This document shows positions 60,367 to 64,000 of a DNA stretch of 64,000 nucleotides, in pieces. How positions within the stretch are numbered: position 1 is the first letter of the stretch; every line of letters starts with the position of its first letter. Source of the stretch: Caballeronia cordobensis. GTDB lineage: Bacteria > Pseudomonadota > Gammaproteobacteria > Burkholderiales > Burkholderiaceae. The position numbers and the translations under genes are program-made. The stretch lies in assembly GCF_001544575.2 (NCBI RefSeq), contig NZ_FCNY02000022.1, positions 1 to 64,000 on the forward strand. Direction: 5' to 3'. The notes beneath the pieces are model-generated. The model was not told where the DNA came from, ran no database searches, and saw nothing but the letters and a program-made list of their open reading frames with translations.

Positions 60367-61264
60367 GAAACGGCTCCAGAGCAGCTTTCGCTTCCCCTCG
60401 TCATGCGAATCGGCGTCGGTGATCGCGCATCGCGATCACGCGCTCGAAGCGGGAAGGTGGGCGTGCCACGCTTTTTTGTGTGTTGTCACAAAGCACGCTG
60501 GAGCGGGACTTCTGGCGGGAGAATTGCCGAAAGCAGGCGCGCGGCGAACGAGCCGGCCGCGCCGTGGGGCACATGCGAACAATCGAAAAGACGCCGACGC
60601 GATTGTCTGGCGCGACGGAGGATGAACGGCGGCGCCGCGGCGTCGCGCGTCTCAAATTTGACGCGCTAGACGCAAGGGCGCTCTTGCAACAGAGCCTGAT
60701 TCCTCCCGACGGCAGCAGCAAAGCGGGGTCGGAAGCGCGCAGGCCGCGACATGCTCGCGGTGCTGCGCTACCGACCCTCAGCCTTGCGGCTCGACCGCGC
60801 CGGCTCGACCGCGGGCTTCTCAGCCGCCAGCGGTTCAACCGTGTCTCGTCTCGTTGCGACGCTTTGTTTCGTATCGCGCTTCGCAGCAATCAGCGCAGCA
60901 GCGATTCACGTCGTCGATGGTTCGCAATCCGGCGAGCCGCGACTTGCCTTTTTCTCCCGCGCGATGGCAGGGCAGATTGGGGCGGGCGTCCGGCTGGTTC
61001 GCCGGGCGCCGTCGCTTCTCGCCGAAAAAATTCTTTTTGACCAAAAATCCGTTACCGGCGGCGATCGACTCGACCGAACGCGCCTGTGGGCTCCGTCCTT
61101 GCCGGTGATATCGCCGTGCGTGCAACTTGTCGCTCTTCGATTTCAGGGTGAGCAACCGACCTTGGGCGCAAGTAAAATAATGGTTTATCGCTTGCACCTT
61201 TACAGTCTGACCAATCACGGCCGCCGCTTGATCGTAAGCTGCGACTTTTTCAGGCTGCTCGCAA
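60367..61264 (-). other. Long 5' leader of rne (about 890 nt)
   Basis: No gene is found between rne and rluC. A minus-strand promoter at 61265-61293 would give a leader of roughly 890 nt, far longer than the 361-nt leader of E. coli rne, which carries autoregulation. It holds a perfect 9-bp hairpin at 60419-60439 and several GC-rich and A/T-run segments (AAAAAATTCTTTTT near 61026). Open frames here on either strand look like chance. Confidence 0.5.
60419..60439. promoter_or_regulatory. Hairpin in the rne leader
   Basis: GTGATCGCG and CGCGATCAC pair perfectly around a 3-nt loop, ending 52 nt before the rne start. RNase E autoregulates through hairpins in its own leader in E. coli; the same role here is inference. 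Confidence 0.45.
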
Positions 61265-61293
61265 ATTATATTCAGAATGAATGAGTTAGGCAA
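61265..61293 (-). promoter_or_regulatory. Candidate rne promoter, inside the rluC start
   Basis: On the minus strand TTGCCT, a 17-bp spacer and a perfect TATAAT. The rluC ATG (61277) lies between the two hexamers, so divergent transcription starts would overlap. Confidence 0.5.
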
Positions 61294-62275
61294 AACATCC
61301 CATAAACAGGTCGCAAGCGAACAGGTATCGATGATCGAAGTCGACGAGACCGCCGCCGGTCAGCGAATCGATAATTTTCTGTTGCGCGTCTGCAAAGGCG
61401 TCCCGAAAAGCCATATTTACCGGATTCTGCGCAGCGGCGAAGTGCGCGTGAACAAAGGCCGCATCGACGCCGCGTATCGGCTTGCGCTGGGCGATCTCGT
61501 GCGCGTGCCGCCCATCCGCACCGCGCAGGCGGACGAAGCGCCGGTGTCGTCGAACGCGCCCGCCGCCGAATTCCCGATCCTCTTCGAGGACGACCATCTG
61601 ATCGTCATCGACAAACCGTCCGGCGTTGCGGTGCACGGCGGCAGCGGCGTCGCATTCGGCGTGATCGAGCAGCTTCGCAATGCGCGGCCGCACGCGAAAT
61701 TCCTCGAATTGGTGCATCGGCTGGATCGCGAGACGTCGGGCGTGCTGATGCTCGCGAAAAAGCGTTCCGCGCTCGTCCATCTGCACGAGCAGATCCGCGA
61801 AAATCGCGTCGACAAGCGGTATTACGCGGTCGGACACGGCGATTGGCAGAGCGATTGGGGCCGCCGGCGCGCCGTGAAAGCGCCGCTGCACAAGTACGTG
61901 GCGGCGGACGGCGAGCGGCGCGTGCGCATTCAGGAAAACGGGCTGCCGTCGCATACGGTCTTTAATCTGATCGAGCGCTGGCGCGACTATGTGTGGGTCG
62001 AGGCGGAACTGAAGACGGGCCGCACGCATCAGATTCGCGTGCATATGGCGAGCATCGGCCTGCCGATCGCGGGCGACGCCAAATACGGCGATTTCGCGTT
62101 GAACAAGGAGCTCGCGCGGCCGAGCGCGAAACCGTCGCTCAAGCGCATGTTCTTGCACGCTTACCGGCTGAAAATCACGCATCCGGCGACGGGCGAGCCG
62201 TTGCAACTGGAAGCGCCGCTGCCGGCGGAGTGCCGGCGCTTCATCGAGCAACTCAAAAACCAAGAGACATCGTAA
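61277..62275 (+). CDS. rluC: 23S rRNA pseudouridine synthase RluC
   Basis: Makes pseudouridines at 955, 2504 and 2580 of 23S rRNA. The 332-residue product has an N-terminal S4 domain (GQRIDNFLLRVCKGVPKSHI), then the RluA-family catalytic Asp in HRLDRETSG and the RTHQIRVHMASIGLPI motif. The ATG at 61277 lacks a clear ribosome binding site; ATG 61331 follows AGG and is an alternative. It abuts the HAD gene (TAA directly followed by ATG) and leads the rluC-HAD-Rieske-S49 set. Confidence 0.93.
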   Translation: MNELGKTSHKQVASEQVSMIEVDETAAGQRIDNFLLRVCKGVPKSHIYRILRSGEVRVNKGRIDAAYRLALGDLVRVPPIRTAQADEAPVSSNAPAAEFPILFEDDHLIVIDKPSGVAVHGGSGVAFGVIEQLRNARPHAKFLELVHRLDRETSGVLMLAKKRSALVHLHEQIRENRVDKRYYAVGHGDWQSDWGRRRAVKAPLHKYVAADGERRVRIQENGLPSHTVFNLIERWRDYVWVEAELKTGRTHQIRVHMASIGLPIAGDAKYGDFALNKELARPSAKPSLKRMFLHAYRLKITHPATGEPLQLEAPLPAECRRFIEQLKNQETS

Positions 62276-62935
62276 ATGGCGCGGCAGCAATTCGATTTGA
62301 TCGTTTTCGACTGGGACGGCACGCTGATGGATTCGACCGTCCACATCACGCGCAGCATTCAGGCCGCGTGCCGCGACCTCGGGCTGCCGGTGCCGGCGGA
62401 TGAATCCGCGAGCTACGTGATCGGCCTCGGCCTGAAGGACGCACTGCAGATCTGCGCGCCGACGCTCGATCCGTCCGAGTATCCGCGGCTGGCCGAGCGT
62501 TATCGCTTCCATTTTCTGACCACCGGCCAGAAAACCGAGCTTTTCCACGGCGTGCGCGAACTGCTTCAGGAACTGCGCGATCTCGGCTATTTTCTCGCGG
62601 TTGCGACCGGCAAGAGCCGCGTGGGGCTGAATCGCGCGCTCGACGAATCGCGGCTCACGAGCCTTTTCGACAGCACGCGCTGCGCCGACGAAACCTTCTC
62701 GAAGCCGCATCCGGCGATGCTCCAGGAACTCACCCGCGAGCTTGGTCAGGATCTCGCGCGCACGGTGATGATCGGTGACACCACGCACGACCTGCAAATG
62801 GCGATCAACGCCGGCGCGGCGGGCATCGGCGTCGGATACGGCGCGCATCCGGCGGATTCGCTCGCGGCGCTCGGGCCGCAGTTCTGCGCGGACAGCGTCG
62901 CTTCCCTCGCCGGCTGGCTGCGGGAGCACGCATGA
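62276..62935 (+). CDS. HAD-IA family phosphatase (phosphoglycolate phosphatase-like)
   Basis: A 219-residue haloacid dehalogenase-fold hydrolase. Motif I is FDWDGTLMDST with the nucleophile Asp, motif II the TGKSR region, motif III KPHPAM and motif IV MIGDTTHDLQMA. The cap size fits Gph/YieH-type phosphatases; the substrate is unknown. It starts directly after the rluC stop and overlaps the Rieske gene by 4 nt. Confidence 0.9.
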   Translation: MARQQFDLIVFDWDGTLMDSTVHITRSIQAACRDLGLPVPADESASYVIGLGLKDALQICAPTLDPSEYPRLAERYRFHFLTTGQKTELFHGVRELLQELRDLGYFLAVATGKSRVGLNRALDESRLTSLFDSTRCADETFSKPHPAMLQELTRELGQDLARTVMIGDTTHDLQMAINAGAAGIGVGYGAHPADSLAALGPQFCADSVASLAGWLREHA

Positions 62936-63315
62936 GCGAAGCGGCCAATGCGGTGCGCGTGTGCGCATCGGACGAACTCGTCGACGGCGGCGCGGGCGTA
63001 CGTCTCCCGGCGACGGAGGCGAGCGGCGAGGCCGTCGTGTTTTTCGTGCGCTACGACGGCAAGCCGTACGGCTATCTGAACCGCTGCGCGCACGTGCCGA
63101 TGGAGCTCGACTGGAACGAGGGCCAGTTCTTCGAAAGCTCGGGCCTATACTTGATGTGCGCCACGCACGGGGCGATCTACGAGCCCGACAGCGGCAAATG
63201 CGTCGGCGGCCCATGCCGCGGCGCGCGGCTTCGGGCCGTGTCGGTCGAAGAGCGCGACACGCCGGAAGGGCGCGCGGTCTTCTGGCTGCCCGACGACGCG
63301 CTGCGCCCCGCCTGA
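62932..63315 (+). CDS. Rieske [2Fe-2S] ferredoxin-like protein
   Basis: A 127-residue soluble Rieske domain. The cluster ligands are in CAHVPMELDW and CATHGAIYEPDSGKCVGGPC, with the CxH..CxxH pattern intact. No signal peptide or other domain; probably an electron carrier or assembly-type protein. It starts within the HAD stop codon (ATGA), and the S49 peptidase gene follows 27 nt later. Confidence 0.9.
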   Translation: MSEAANAVRVCASDELVDGGAGVRLPATEASGEAVVFFVRYDGKPYGYLNRCAHVPMELDWNEGQFFESSGLYLMCATHGAIYEPDSGKCVGGPCRGARLRAVSVEERDTPEGRAVFWLPDDALRPA

Positions 63316-63342
63316 TTCCCTTCTCCTCACACCGACCAACGC

Positions 63343-64000
63343 ATGTCCGACAATTTTCCGCCGCGCGGCAACGACAACTGGGAGCGCGAGGCGCTCGAAC
63401 GCATCGCGCTCGCCGCGATCCGCGAGCAGCGCGCCGCGCGGCGCTGGCGCATCTTCTTTCGCTTCGTGTTTCTCGCGGTGATCGCGCTGATCGCATGGGG
63501 CGTGTTCGATTTCACCGGCGACCGCGCCGCGAAGGCCGGCAAGCACACGGCGCTCATCGATCTCCAAGGCGAGATCGCCGCGAACAGCGATGCGAGCGCC
63601 GACAACGTCGACGCCGCGCTGCAGAGCGCGTTCGAGGACGAGAACACGGCGGGCGTGATCCTGCGCATCAATAGCCCGGGCGGCAGTCCGGTGCAGGCGG
63701 GCATCATCAACGGGGAAATCCGGCGGCTTCGCGCGAAATATCCGAAAACGCCGCTCTACGTCGTCGTCGACGACATGTGCGCGTCGGGCGGCTATTACGT
63801 CGCGGCGGCGGCGGACAAGATTTACGTCGATCGCGCGAGCATCGTCGGCTCGATCGGCGTGCTGATGGACGGCTTCGGCTTCACGGGCCTGATGGACAAG
63901 CTCGGCATCCAGCGCCGCATGCATACGTCGGGCGCGAACAAGGGCGCGTTCGATCCGTTCTCGCCCGAATCGCCCGCGATGAACGCGCACGCGCAGGACA
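63343..64000 (+). CDS. S49 family peptidase (SppA-like), partial at window end
   Basis: The first 219 codons are present; the gene runs off the right edge. A membrane anchor (WRIFFRFVFLAVIALIAWG) lies near residues 35-55, as in signal peptide peptidase A. The S49 catalytic Ser is in MCASGGYYVAAAADKIYVD, and the GSIGVLMDGFGFTGLMDKLG region follows, where the general-base Lys of the family lies further on. It degrades signal peptides in the inner membrane. The ATG at 63343 follows the Rieske stop by 27 nt. Confidence 0.9.
   Translation, partial: MSDNFPPRGNDNWEREALERIALAAIREQRAARRWRIFFRFVFLAVIALIAWGVFDFTGDRAAKAGKHTALIDLQGEIAANSDASADNVDAALQSAFEDENTAGVILRINSPGGSPVQAGIINGEIRRLRAKYPKTPLYVVVDDMCASGGYYVAAAADKIYVDRASIVGSIGVLMDGFGFTGLMDKLGIQRRMHTSGANKGAFDPFSPESPAMNAHAQD

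Noticed and set aside
57046..60669. 1207-codon open frame antisense to rne
   Set aside because: Mirror of RNase E in high-GC DNA: an Arg/Leu/His-rich translation with no recognisable domains. RNase E motifs on the other strand are exact.
60480..61040. 186-codon frame in the rne-rluC gap
   Set aside because: Arg/Ser-rich translation without motifs, overlapping other chance frames on both strands in an expected leader region.

Overview
The window is chromosomal DNA from a beta-proteobacterium of the Burkholderia sensu lato group, most likely Paraburkholderia or Caballeronia. The signs are high GC, strong GC3 bias with long open antisense frames, the order rpsP-rimM-trmD-rplS, a metNIQ cluster, a 323-residue ThyA, divergent rne and rluC, and rluC followed by HAD phosphatase, Rieske and S49 peptidase genes. 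This rests on gene content and family knowledge; no database search was run. I see no prophage, plasmid, CRISPR array or complete insertion sequence.

Layout. 1-76 is the tail of an IS3-like element. 0.1-9.9 kb: mltB, a histone-deacetylase-fold amidohydrolase, a lipase-like hydrolase, metNIQ, etfBA and a long acyl-CoA dehydrogenase. 9.9-13.5 kb: dadA divergent from lrp, then a SplB-like radical SAM gene behind a textbook LexA box, and a TM2 protein. 13.7-16.9 kb: the ribosomal operon rpsP-rimM-trmD-rplS and a Nudix CoA pyrophosphatase. 17-24.5 kb: a CobD/CbiB-like protein; M48 protease-rsgA-DUF2007 with 4-nt overlaps; orn, mog, darP, pmbA and folA. 24.5-28.8 kb: a long AT-richer intergenic region, a VpsR-like sigma-54 activator, thyA and an ArsR-type regulator. 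28.9-36.3 kb: a 47-residue lipoprotein gene, a 281-bp nested-palindrome element, a thioesterase, fumC, a phospholipase D-type lipoprotein, a MATE exporter, an S4 protein and two Ala/Lys/Gln-rich secreted proteins. 36.4-42.2 kb: a UvrD-like helicase with a second LexA-like box, an unknown 254-residue protein, an AraC regulator with azlCD, creA and a 24-residue membrane peptide. 42.4-46.2 kb: lldR-lutABC for L-lactate use and two tandem tRNA-Asn genes. 46.4-53.6 kb: fdxA, pncB, a co-directional run LUD protein-antiporter-hydroxyacid dehydrogenase-rmuC, and a GNAT/membrane protein pair. 53.6-57 kb: moaA-mobA-moeA. 57-64 kb: rne with a very long leader, divergent from rluC-HAD-Rieske-S49 peptidase, which runs off the end.

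Most genes are core housekeeping. Several work together: metNIQ imports methionine; EtfAB accepts electrons from acyl-CoA dehydrogenases such as the one beside it; DadA is probably controlled by divergent Lrp; LutABC oxidises L-lactate under LldR; MoaA, MobA, MoeA and Mog make molybdenum cofactor; RNase E, Orn, RluC, RsgA, RimM, TrmD and DarP handle RNA decay and ribosome maturation. The least ordinary signals are the two SOS-type boxes, the nested palindrome inserted at a CTAG, the probable ~890-nt rne leader starting inside rluC, and two GAACG-N2-CGTTC operator-like palindromes.
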